This document shows, in pieces, positions 54,291 through 64,000 of a stretch of 64,000 bases of DNA. The notes under the pieces were generated by a model that did no database searches, had not been told where the DNA came from, and worked only from the letters and a program-made list of their open reading frames with translations. Each line of letters opens with the position of its first letter. Positions within the stretch are counted from its first letter, which is position 1. Location of the stretch: assembly GCF_048544455.1 (NCBI RefSeq), contig NC_133538.1, positions 450,629,311-450,693,310 on the forward strand, written 5' to 3'. The DNA comes from Silene latifolia (lineage: Eukaryota > Streptophyta > Magnoliopsida > Caryophyllales > Caryophyllaceae). Made by a program: the position numbers and the translations under genes.

Positions 54291-55039
54291 TCTGGTGAGG
54301 CCGTTAATTATAGCGACGCCTCACCAAATTCCTTCATTAATCCTTCATTATATGGACTAACTTCCTATTATTCATTGAGTTGAAAATTTAGGGGTCACTC
54401 CAAATCTATCTTTTCATTTAGCCCAAAATACTTTCTCTCACTAAAATATTAAATCATATAATAGCCCAATTACACACTATCTCTCTAAAATATAACAAAC
54501 AAAATCGTTTTAAAAATTCTTCATCAAGCAAACTCGCTGTTCAACGGAAATTATTCAAATAAGCGAGCTCATCAATTTGTTCATCGATTGTTCGTGGATT
54601 TCATCAAAACAACATTCAACAACGTTGATTCAAGTAATTTCCGAAGAAAAATCGATTAATTTTCAAGTAATTTCATAATTTTGATCAAAATTGAGTATAT
54701 TCATACAATTCAGTCAATTCACTCATAAATTGATGATATCAGGTTCGAATTTGATCAAATTGAACGATTTTGTAAATAGAACGTTCGAATTTGACCAATA
54801 TTTTGAGCGATTTCCTTTTTATCAATTGATATGCTATGGAGATTGTTCGTGGATTTCGTACTACTTACTAAATTGTTTTTGACGATTTTGCAGCTCTAAT
54901 TGCTATGGAGATTGTAGATATCACAATGACTGATGATAATAGTGTTATTGAATCAGGTATATCGTTTTTTATGTAATTTTTGTAAAATCTCATGTTTTCT
55001 GATTCAATTTACATTTGTCAAAATTTCTGCTCGATTATT

Positions 55040-56790
55040 ATGGAATATATGGATCGATATTGTATCTCAGTTTTTTTGCAAGGTTTAGTTTATGAATTGA
55101 GTTGAATTTGTGAATCTTAGGACCTAATTGTGTGACTGTAAGAGTTGGTTGAATTGTTACTGTAAGAGTTTATGAATTGAGTGGATTTTGTTGTTTGGTG
55201 AATCTCAGACCTTATTTTTGTGAATCTCAGACCTAGTTTAGTGAATCTTAGAGCTTGTTTTGTGAAACTTGGCCATCATAAGTGGTTAGAATCACCTTTT
55301 CTACTCTTTTACTTATTTTGTGAATCTTAGACCTTATTTTGTGAATCTCAGACATTACTCAGTGAATCTTAGCAAATGATGATAGTGTGATAATTAATTA
55401 AAACATAATATTCAGAAAACTTAAAAATCTTGTAATTTTTCACCACATAAAATTTCGCAGGTTCATGGCTTTCGAATTAACTAAACAACAACATTCAAAA
55501 ATAAAATAAAATGAAAAGCTGAAAAATTAAGCTAGATATGATATTTGTTTAGTTTATCAATCACCCCTATTTGTTCGAGGCAATGCGCATAGAGCAATAT
55601 TGATATAGCTATAGGTGCATCATTCATCAGCATCAGCGAGTGATCTTCCTGCATGTTTAGATGAATATGGGACTCTTCTACATACTGGAGTGTAGTTAAA
55701 ATATTTTGAATCAAGCCTTGATGCTACCCATAGAAAGGGCCCCCGAACTCGGGAATAGGTAGCCACCATTCGGATCTAGTACGCCCAAATTGCTCGAACT
55801 TCTCCCGCAACTTAAAAGCCTTTTGCGGCTAGTGTCATTTGTGCCAAATTGAATTAGTACTAATCCCATAAAATGACAAGTCTGCCTGCACATAACAGGC
55901 ACCAAAGACTCTATCTCATAACCTTGGCTCATTAAACAATCTGCCAATTTAGAGAGGTCAGGACAAACATACTTCCCTTTTTATCCATATAACCTGGAAC
56001 ATTCGCCAAAACACAAGTATAGGGAAATACAAATAAATGAGACATTGTGTGCAATAGGGATTTTTGAAATGTTTTACAGAAGAGAGAAGAGAGGTTATTG
56101 GTATATACTATTATGTTTCAGAAATTAGATATTTATAAGCCTGGTATTTGGCACAACCGTCACAACGATGCTGTTCACATTACCCATATATTAAATTTTT
56201 TGATTGAATGCTTGATTGTTCAATGTCCTTTTCTTGGGAATGGAAGTGTTATTAACAAATCAACAAAATATCCTCATACATACAACCTGACCTTTTCTTA
56301 AAAGTGAATTCATAATCTTCACCAAAAATTTTTTAATTATTCGAACTAATAATCTGATACTTTATTTAGTGAATCTCGGACTTTATTTGGTGAATCTCAG
56401 CCTTTATTTAGTGAATCTTAGGCCTTATTATGTGAATCTCTGTTGTTAAACGTTACCGATGCAATTTATTTTTTTCTTTTTGTGTGAATCAGAGACCCTA
56501 GTTTGTGAAACTAGAAGGTTATTTTGTGAAACTTAATAACTAATATATACAACCTGGGTAAGATTAAAAACTGAACTAATAATCTGAACCAAAAAGTGAA
56601 CTTGTGAATCTCAGTCATTGTATTTGTGAATCCTATAGCTCTTTTTGTGAACCCTTTAGAGGAATGACCTATTCTGCTCTCTTCCTTGCTCAGATAATAT
56701 CTTCAGACTTTATTTGTGAATCACAGACCTTATTTAGTGAATCTTAAACCTTGTTTTGTGAATGTGAGATGTGACTTTGTGAACTTTTTA
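55040..56790 (+). repeat. Transposase intron 1 with repeat arrays
   Basis: GTGAATCT(C/T)AGACCTT-type units occur in sense orientation at 55080-55400 and 56345-56770, at both ends of the intron, flanking unrelated sequence (55440-56330) that may be a captured fragment. Confidence 0.75.
55540..55960 (-). pseudogene. Possible captured gene fragment inside intron 1, antisense
   Basis: Minus-strand frames read LADCLMSQGYEIESLVPVM and CHFMGLVLIQFGTNDT, then, after a frame change, FEQFGRTRSEWWLPIPEFGG and LQYVEESHIHLNMQEDHSL. The composition is protein-like and unlike the surrounding repeat. A GLVLIQF...FEQFG...W layout is loosely like an XS (SGS3-type) domain, but that is a guess. MULEs often carry host gene pieces. 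Confidence 0.35.
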
Positions 56791-58099
56791 TCTTCTTAGG
56801 TATTGATTCAAATGTCAACAACAACTCACAGTGTAGTGTGACGCCTCGTGTCAGTTGTGGTAAGGTTCCTTGCTCTAATGGTTGTTCTCGTCAGGATGGT
56901 GAGGGTTCTACTGCTGTCTTAACAACCCCTACAATGCCAACTATTTCCACACCTACTACTTTGGTAACTTACACACCGGGTGGCACTGAGCAATGGATAA
57001 GTAGGATTGAAGAGAAGTTTACACCCGTGCTTGGCAAAACATTTGTGGACTTAGAGTCAGCAATGTTGTTCTATAAAATTTATGCTATTGCTTGTGGGTT
57101 TGAAGCAAGGAAGTCTTCAACTAAGAGGTTTAAAGATGGTACTATTCGAACAAAATGCATGGTTTGTCATCGTCAAGGTTTTAATAACAGGAAAAATCGT
57201 CCTCCCAAAGCTGATGCAAAAACAACAACTGTTGAAACTGGTGACAAAACAAAAGTTGGTGCAATAAGTGCAAATAGAAAAACAAAAACTGCTAAAACCA
57301 GTACGAAAAAGGGTGGAGTTGCAGGTGCAGGTGAAGTTGAGAGTTCCAATAAGCAAAGTGATACAAGAATAACTAAAATTAAAAGGTGGGGTTGTGAAGC
57401 AATGATAAAGTTCATGTACCATGAAAAGATGTACAAGATTGAACAATTCCGTGAGGGTCACAATCACCCAAATGGCGCTTTGTCAAAAATAGGGAATTTG
57501 AGAAACTTGCTCTTAATATAAATCAACTCAACGAATATCATAAGCAATTGATTATCCAAAATTCGAGATTGAATGTCGGGGCTAGTTTAACATACAAATT
57601 ATGCAAGGAACAAGCAGAGGGTTTCAAAAATGTTGGAGCTACCCTTACGCAGTTCAAGAATTTCCAAAGGGAAGTAAAGTGTCTACTTAGTGGCAAGGAT
57701 GGACATATGTTCATCTCTCGTTTAGAAACCCTCCGAGAAACAAAAGGGTTGGTATTTTCATATGAAACAGATGCTGACAGTGCCTTGACAAGAATTTTTT
57801 GGACAAATGCGGATTCCATCAGATGTTACGCATTGTTTGGTGATGCTATTTCATTCGATCCAACCTATGGAACGAACAAATATAACATGAAATTTGCACC
57901 TTTCACTGGCATTGACAATCACAAAAAGTCAATAACAGTTGGATGCGTGCTTTTAGATCATGAAGATGATGACTCGTTTATTTGGGCATTTCCGCAGTTC
58001 CTGAAAGCAATGGGTGGCAAAGAACCCAATTACATCATCAGTGACCAAGATGCCGGAATAATAAATGCAGTTCTAGGTGTGTTCGGAATATCTTACTTT

Positions 58100-58905
58100 T
58101 GTGAAACTGGTTATTTATTTGGTGAATCTTGAAGTTTATTTTGTGAATCATAGAGCGTGTTTTGTGAAAGTTAGATCTTGATTTGTAAAACACAAAGCTA
58201 ATATTCTTAAACTTGGTCATAAGTTGTTGAAATTGCCTATTTTGTTATTTCTCTTATCTTGTGAATCTCAGACCTTACCTTGAGAATCTCAGACCTTATC
58301 TTGTGAATCTCAGACCTTGTTTAGTGAATATTTGGGCTTGTTATGTGAATCTTGGTCGTGGTTTAAAATCATCTATTTTACTCTTAATTTTGTGAATCTC
58401 AGACCTTGTTTAGTGAACCTTTGGGCTTGTTATGTGAAACTTGGTCGTGGTTTTAAATCATCTATCAGTCTCTTAATTTTGTGAATCTCATACCTTATCT
58501 TGTGAATGTCAGACCTTGTTCAGTGAATCTTAGGGCTTGTTATGTGAAACTTGGTCGTGGTTTAAAATCATCTATTTTCCTCTTAATTTTGTGAATCTCA
58601 GACGTTATGTTGTGAATCTCGAGACCTTGTTCGATGAATCTCAGGGCTTGTTATGTGAAACTTGGTCGTGGTTTAAAATCATCTATTTTGCTCTTAATTT
58701 TGTGAATCTCAGACTTTATCTTGTGAATCTCAGACTTTGTTCAGTGAATCTTTGGGCTTGTTATGTGACACACAAAGCTAATATTCTTAAACTTGGTCAT
58801 AAGTTGTTGAAATTGCCTATATTGTTATTTCTCTTATCTTGTGAATCTGAGACTTTGTTTTGTTAATGTTAGTGCTTGATTTGTGACAAAAGATCTCTGA
58901 CAATA
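58100..58905 (+). repeat. Transposase intron with higher-order repeat, ~105-115 bp
   Basis: A composite unit contains three GTGAATCT-type subunits plus TTATGTGAAACTTGGTCGTGG and AAATCATCTATTTT. Copies carrying GGTCGTGGTTT are near 58344, 58444, 58551 and 58664; more lie at 60534, 60714 and 60823 beyond the transposase gene. Confidence 0.85.
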
Positions 58906-60394
58906 GATAATGTGGATTTTGTGACTTGCAACCGCGTTCAAAAAAGCAAGACATCGCTTTTGCATGTGGCACATTATGAAGAAAGTAACAGACAAGGTTG
59001 GGAGCACAATTTGCAAAGAGACTGATTTCTTAAGTCGTCTGAACAATGTTGTCTGGAGCGAGGACTTAGAGCCTGAGGAAATTAAAGAGAATTGGGCTAA
59101 AGTCATTAGCGAGTTTTCGTTAGAAGAGAATAAATGGTTGACTGACGTTTGCGGAATGAGGTTAGTGGATACCCGCTTATTTCAGGAATGTGCCGATGGG
59201 CAACATTTTAAAAATCACACAAAGATCAGAGAGTTCGAATAGCTTCTTCAAGAGATTTGAAAATAAATATGGGGCTCTTATAGAATTTTGGATGAGATTT
59301 GAGAGTGCCGTGGACCAACAAAGGCACAATCTAAAGCTTCTTGAAGCACAGAGCCACAACTCAATGCCTGAAACCCTATTCGGGTCAAACTGGGAGGCCC
59401 ATACAGTGAAGGTCCATACACATAAAGTGTTCTTTGATTTCCAAGAGGAGGTTAAATTTTCGGTAAATGCGTGTAGTGTTTGTGGATACACCCCACCAGA
59501 TCCAGTAACTAACTTTGAAGTTTCAATTGTTGAGGACGCGAACAAGCGAAAGAGATATGCAGTTGAGTACAATCGGAGAACAATGGATGTCCGTTGTGCA
59601 TGTAAATTGTTTGAAAGGAAAGGTATCTTATGCAACCATATCATTTGGATTTGCTCGGGAAAGTTTAAGGAAATTCCTGAGAAATACATTTTGCGTAGGT
59701 GGAGTAAGAATGCACTCAGAAACCCAGTTTATGATTTGAATGGAAATCTACTGGAAAACAATGATCTTACTGGTAATAGTAAGTTTGGAATGTCTCGGGT
59801 GTGGTCTGAGATTTACGTAACTGTTGGTATGATCAAAAGAAAAGAAGAAGAGTCAGATATGAGAGAGTTTGCCAAGCTAATAAAAGAATTCCGAGAGAAG
59901 TTGGAGCCAAACCCAAAGCCTTTGACCAAAGAACAAGAATTGGAGGCCCTTCTCAACTGCAAGGCTCCAAAAGAAATCAAGATCTTACCACCTAAAGTCT
60001 CTAGAAACAAAGGTAGTGGTAAAAGGATGGTGAGCAACAAAAATAAGGCAATTATGAAGGCAAAAAACCAAAAAGGTTGTGTGCTAAGTGTAAACGCATG
60101 TCACACCACGATAAAAGAAATTGTCCAAATGAGTTTGCAGAGCATCCTCCTGAGAATCAAGTATGTATAATTCTACTCTTGTCTTTCCATTTTAGTGTTG
60201 CTTGAAAACGCAACTACTATTGTCTACTAATTCTTTTTTTTCTAAAAAAAAAAGTATCTAATAAAGGTTTGATTCTTCACATAGGGAGACACATCAGAAG
60301 AAGAGGAAGAACAGGAAGAGGTTGAGAATGAAGAATGATGTAATGAGAATAGAGATGACGATTGAAGAAGACAAGTTTTAAGCTCGTTTTATTT

Positions 60395-61140
60395 TTGTCA
60401 ACGTTGTGAATCCTGAACCTTATTTTATGAAACTGGAACGTAGAATTGTGAAACTTGGTTCTGAATCTAGCATCAAGCGTTTTTATCATTTCAGACCTTG
60501 TTCAGTGAATCTTAGGGCTTGTTCTGTGAAACTTGGTCGTGGTTTAAAATCATCTATTTTGCTCTTAATTTTGTGAATCTCAGACCTTATCTTGTGAATC
60601 TCATACCTTGTTCACTGAATCTTAGGGCTTGTTCTGTGGCACTTGGTCTCAGACCTTATATTATGAATCTCAGACCTTGTTCAGTGAATCTTAGGGCTTG
60701 TTCTGTGAAACTTGGTCGTGGTTTAAAATAATCTATTTTGTTCTTAATTTTGTGAATCTCAAACCTTATCTTGTGAATCTCAGACCTTTTGCTCAACTCA
60801 TTGACAATGTCAATGTCAAACTTGGTCGTGGTTTAAAATCATCTACTTTACAACTATCAAAATATCTTTACAAGAGTTGATGAGGGCAACAATCTTTACA
60901 ACTATCAAATATCTTTACAAGAGTTGAAATATCTTGCCTCGAACCATTTTTGCTCAACTCAATGCCAATGTCAAATTAGCTACATAAATCACATACGTGA
61001 CCCTGAAAAATTATTACGACTTTACAACTATCAAAATATCTTTACAAGAGTTGATGAAGGCAACAATCTTTACAGGAGCCTCGACCCACTTTTGCATATT
61101 ATGACTTCACGGACAATTGTCTTCTTTAATTAAACACCTA
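60395..61140 (+). repeat. 3' flank of the transposase: GTGAATCT repeats and a 50-bp triplication
   Basis: 60395-60830 continues the repeat in sense orientation. From 60849 to 61075 a unit with TTTACAACTATCAAAATATC and AAGAGTTGATGARGGCAACA occurs three times, one copy shortened; the last leads into a frame reading VDEGNNLYRSLDPLLHIM. No gene assigned. Confidence 0.65.
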
Positions 61141-61554
61141 TACAACCAAAAACAAGTACAATCGACTTATTTACGAAATATTTGCCAAAGTTATGAAGAA
61201 ATGAACTTCACATCATTTTTAAGACAATGAAGTGTACCTTTTTAGTATTTTTATCCCATCTAAGTAGTTCCAATATGATCGATTTTCGATATTGTATCAA
61301 ATTCTGCCAAGAGCGACATATATTAATGAAGTATATAGAAAACAAACCTATCTTTATTTGGTGAATATCAAACCTTGTTTTGTGATTCTCAAACCTTGTT
61401 CAGGGAATCTCAGAGCTTGTTCAATGAATCTCAGACCTTGCTGATTTTAAACCACTTATAATGACCAAGTTTCACCAAAAAAGCTCTGAGATTCACTGAA
61501 CAATATCTGAGGTTCACAAGATAAGCCTTTATTTTCGTATACTAATGAACTTAC
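61141..61554. other. Convergence point between the two MULE genes
   Basis: 61345-61445 has the repeat on the plus strand and 61470-61525 has it on the minus strand (GAGATTCACTGAACAA), so orientation switches near 61450. No gene. Confidence 0.6.
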
Positions 61555-64000
61555 CTCAAAATATTCACTTTTGGTCCATAAACTATCATCGTCCAAGGCA
61601 CTTAACCACTTCAACAGAAAAACTCCACAATCATAACTATACAAAAAAAAAACAGTAAATGGTTTAAAATCAACAAGCTAAAAATAATAACTATTGATCT
61701 GTTAAAAAAAGGAAAAAGATACATGCTTACATACCTTGTTGTTTGTTGAGGGACTTTGAGATTGACAAATTCGTTCGTGTCCATGAACTCCAAAGATTTA
61801 TATGACTCTGGCAAAATAGCTGAAACATGATGTACCTGAAAAAGAAAAGGCAATAACAAGATCAAAATATATTTTGGAATATACTTTTAAAATAAAAGGC
61901 AATAAAAATATTTTGGAAGAAAAAAAAAATCATACAATCTCTTTGGCATGCTTGTTGTCAGGATCCACATTAACAGCCACGCATGAGTCAAGGATGAAAT
62001 TTTTTCCATGCTTTATATCACAGACACAAGCCCACCAATGCTGTGGCTCTGTGTTACTATGGAAAGGGATAAAAATCTGAGATAGTAAATGTCGAGGATT
62101 CACAAAATAAGGTCAAGGATTCACAAAACAAGGTCAAGGATTCACAAAAGAAGGTCACAAACTAAGTTCAAGGAGTTCACAAAACAAGGTCCAGGATTCA
62201 CAAAACAAGGTCCAGGATTCACGAATTATGTTCCAGGATTCACAAATAAGTTCACAAAATAATCTCCAGGATTCACAAAATAAGGTCCAGGATTCACAAA
62301 ATAAGTTCAGAAAATAAGGTCCAGAATTCACAAAACAAGTTCCAGGATTCACAAAACAAAGTCAAGGATTCACAAAACAAATTCAAGGATTCACAAAACA
62401 AAGTCAAGGATTCACAAAACAAGGTCAAGAATTCACAAAACAAGTTCCAAGATTCACGAAATAAGGTCAAGGATTCACAAAACAAAGTCAAGGATTCGCA
62501 AAACAAGGTCAAGGATTCACAAAACAAGGTCACAAACTAAGGTCAAGGAGTTCACAAAATAAGGTCCAGGATTCACAAAACAAGGTCCAGGATTCACGAA
62601 TTATGGTCCAGGATTCACAAATAAGTTAACAAAATAAATCTCCAAAGATTCACAAAATAAGGTCCATGATTCACAAAATAAGGTCCAGGATTCACAAAAT
62701 AAGTTCCAGAATTCACGAAATAAGGTGCAGGATTCACATATAAGGTCCAGGATTCACAAATATCTGACCTTGTTGATATGGCTACCAGCAAGTGGAGTGT
62801 AACTGTCCTTTATGTGTGCACCCCAAATTTCGGGGTTGTTTTCTCGATGAAGACTCTACAAGTCACAAGAAGGAAATTTTAGAAACAAAGTAACTTAAAG
62901 AACGCAAAATACTTGAATATCAACATATAAAGGATTTGAGACTGACAAATATTGTTGTTGGCAAGTAGAGTAAATTTTTTCTACTGAATGTGCACTTAAT
63001 TCCAAATATATCAATGACCTACAAAATTAAATTTTTTAGGAAACATACACATCGAGTGACGTGAACAAAATGAAAACATGGGGAGGAAAAGGAAAATAAT
63101 ACTCAGGGGTTACTTACCTCATCCATAATAAGGCCTTTCGGTCCAAGGCTATGCAAAGCTTCTCTTGTGACTTCCATCCACGGAGTGGACACCATAACAT
63201 CACTTCATTATTGATAAAATTCAATTAGTAGGTATATTTATTACAATAAAAAAAATCAAAAAATGAAAGCAAAAATATGACATTACTGTATATTTTTCTT
63301 TGATTTCTTTCGAACAAAATGCATCAATTCATTGTTAGTGTATCGAGGCCATTCTAGTGCATCATTTTGTACTATTTCTCTGGATAGGTTCTCTTGATTG
63401 CACGCCCTCAACTCCTTACTGGCAGATGGTTTATCGAGGCCGGAAACAATTGGTGTAGAAGGAGGATCATTGTTCCCTACCACAGGAGGAGTAGAAGTTG
63501 CAGGAGTAGCTAGAACAGTAACAGTGGGGTGAGTGGGCTCATTGACGGAAGGGAAATCATCAATAACACTGGAACTTGTTTGCATATCTCTTTCACTTGT
63601 TCTCCTCCTATTGTACTCAACCCACCGTTCTTGATTATGATGATCATCCGCTACCACCGTGGGCTCGTAATGGTCGGGTTGTTCATCATTGACGGAGAGG
63701 CATCATCACCGATGGGAGGGAAATCATCGAGCGATATTATGAGAGGGAGATAAAAGATGATCAGGTTGTTCATCAGCTTGAATACAAGATGTTGAAGGTT
63801 CACCAAGTCGTATGATTTGGCATTCTGTTTTGGTGGTGAACGACGTGGATCAGTATTGGCTGCAAAGCTTCACCCATCACGTCCAATGCCTCCAACAATT
63901 CAGCTAGATTATCCCCATTATTACCCTCCACACTCTCCTGGACATTACCCTCCACACTCTCCTGTACATTACCCTCCTCATTATTCTCTTCTTGAGATAA
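61555..64000 (-). CDS. Ulp1-type (C48) protease gene of the MULE, partial
   Basis: Exons that join in phase, in gene order: about 63660-63286 (S/T/P-rich, ending RYTNNELMHFVRKKSKKN), 63202-63118 (PWMEVTREALHSLGPKGL), 62855-62769 (EIWGAHIKDSYTPLAG), 62076-61936 (EPQHWWACVCDIKHGKNFIL), 61835-61735 (VHHVSAILPESYKSLEF...PQQTT), 61636-61555 (SYDCGVFLLKWLSALDD). The catalytic set is complete: His in QHWW, Asp in ILDS, Gln in PQQ, Cys in DCG. Ulp1 enzymes remove SUMO; in transposons the substrate is unknown. An acidic repeat segment at 63998-63870 (NVQESVEG twice) is probably a further 5' exon, with possible frameshifts near 63700-63750. A last 3' exon was not found. Confidence 0.75.
62085..62768 (-). 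repeat. Ulp1 intron filled with GTGAATCCTGGACCTT repeats
   Basis: About 30 copies of a 20-22-bp unit. On the gene's strand they read TTTTGTGAATCCTGGACCTT and variants, in sense orientation and related to the CTCAGACC form in the transposase introns. It exactly fills the intron between the exons ending at 62769 and starting at 62076. Confidence 0.88.

Larger units (their letters stand above)
54905..60338 (+). pseudogene. FAR1/MuDR-like MULE transposase
   Basis: Exon 1 is 54905-54956 (MEIVDITMTDDNSVIES), then an 1843-bp intron. Exon 2 from 56800 joins in phase and carries the FAR1 DNA-binding domain (FVDLESAMLFYKIYAIACGF, KRWGCEAMIKF, REGHNHPNG). A frameshift near 57470 leads to the MULE domain: FGDAISFDPTYGTNKYNM, FAPFTGIDNHKKS, FIWAFPQFLKAMGG, IISDQDAGI, with a donor after INAVL near 58076. 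The repeat-filled intron ends near 58920; the next exon has HRFCMWHIMKK. A frameshift near 59163 precedes WIPAYFRNVPMG. The SWIM finger is CACKLFERKGILCNH (59595-59640). A frameshift near 60070 precedes a CCHC knuckle, then an acidic last exon (60283-60338). The transposase would cut and move the element; three frameshifts suggest decay. Confidence 0.82.
54290..64000. mobile_element. MULE with convergent FAR1-type transposase and Ulp1 genes
   Basis: From about 54290 to beyond the window end. The transposase gene runs on plus (54905-60338) and the Ulp1 gene on minus (61555 to past 64000). Introns and the shared 3' spacer are filled with a GTGAATCTCAGACCTT-type repeat. MULEs with a captured Ulp1-like protease are known in plants (the Kaonashi group). 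Terminal inverted repeats and a 9-bp duplication could not be tested because the right end is missing; the left border is approximate. Confidence 0.68.

Noticed and set aside
62155..62533. ORFs with repeated LFCESWTLFCES
   Set aside because: Translations of the intronic GTGAATCC repeat, not protein genes.

Overview
This is a plant nuclear window made almost entirely of transposable elements inserted into one another. It shows plant-type LTR retrotransposons (Tat-, Athila- and copia-like), CACTA, MULE, hAT and Stowaway-type DNA elements, spliced introns and AT-rich spacers. Nothing is bacterial or organellar. A eudicot is likely. Retand-type Tat elements and the many Athila relatives are compatible with Caryophyllales, but that placement is only a guess. 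Apart from transposon genes I see one candidate host gene (52687-53538, minus), which I do not recognise.

Layout. 1-7083: 3' part of a Tat-type Ty3/gypsy element: pol tail, an antisense plant-mobile-domain gene with its own TATA box, palindrome- and hairpin-rich spacer, PPT and a 3.26-kb 3' LTR. It lies inside the gag of a copia element on the minus strand (7084-10917), which itself lies in CACTA terminal sequence (10918-11260). 11261-17101: decayed CACTA element with a TNPD fragment and a second multi-exon gene ending in an Ulp1-type protease domain. 17102-19016: LTR-like remnant, unclassified sequence and a 448-bp hAT MITE with an 8-bp TSD.

19017-37742 is a four-level nest in which every insertion has a matching target-site duplication: solo LTR (ATTGT), copia element with 0.16-kb LTRs (GCATC), Athila-like element 1 (ACAAC), Stowaway MITE (TA). 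37743-40581 is spacer with microsatellites, a copia LTR fragment and a T-rich minisatellite of about 105 bp. 40582-52639 is Athila-like element 2 on the minus strand (TSD AGATG), with gag, pol and an env-like third gene. 52640-54290 holds the candidate host gene and a MULE-type MITE. 54290 to the window end is a MULE with two convergent genes: a FAR1/MuDR-type transposase (plus) and an Ulp1 protease (minus). The introns of both are packed with one short repeat that is in sense orientation to each gene.

The most unusual signals are structural. Both Athila elements carry a short hairpin directly upstream of the PPT whose stem has changed by compensatory substitution while its GGA/GGGA loop is kept. 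Element 2 also has three hairpins with the same CCC-GAAA-GGG tip and different but complementary outer stems, including a G-U pair that exists only in the element's sense RNA. Each LTR family with internal sequence here also spreads its own short palindrome through noncoding and, in the Athila elements, coding DNA: CTCGATCGAG, TCGCACSGTGCGA and GGGTCGATGACCC. These palindromes and hairpins are the best candidates for something undescribed.
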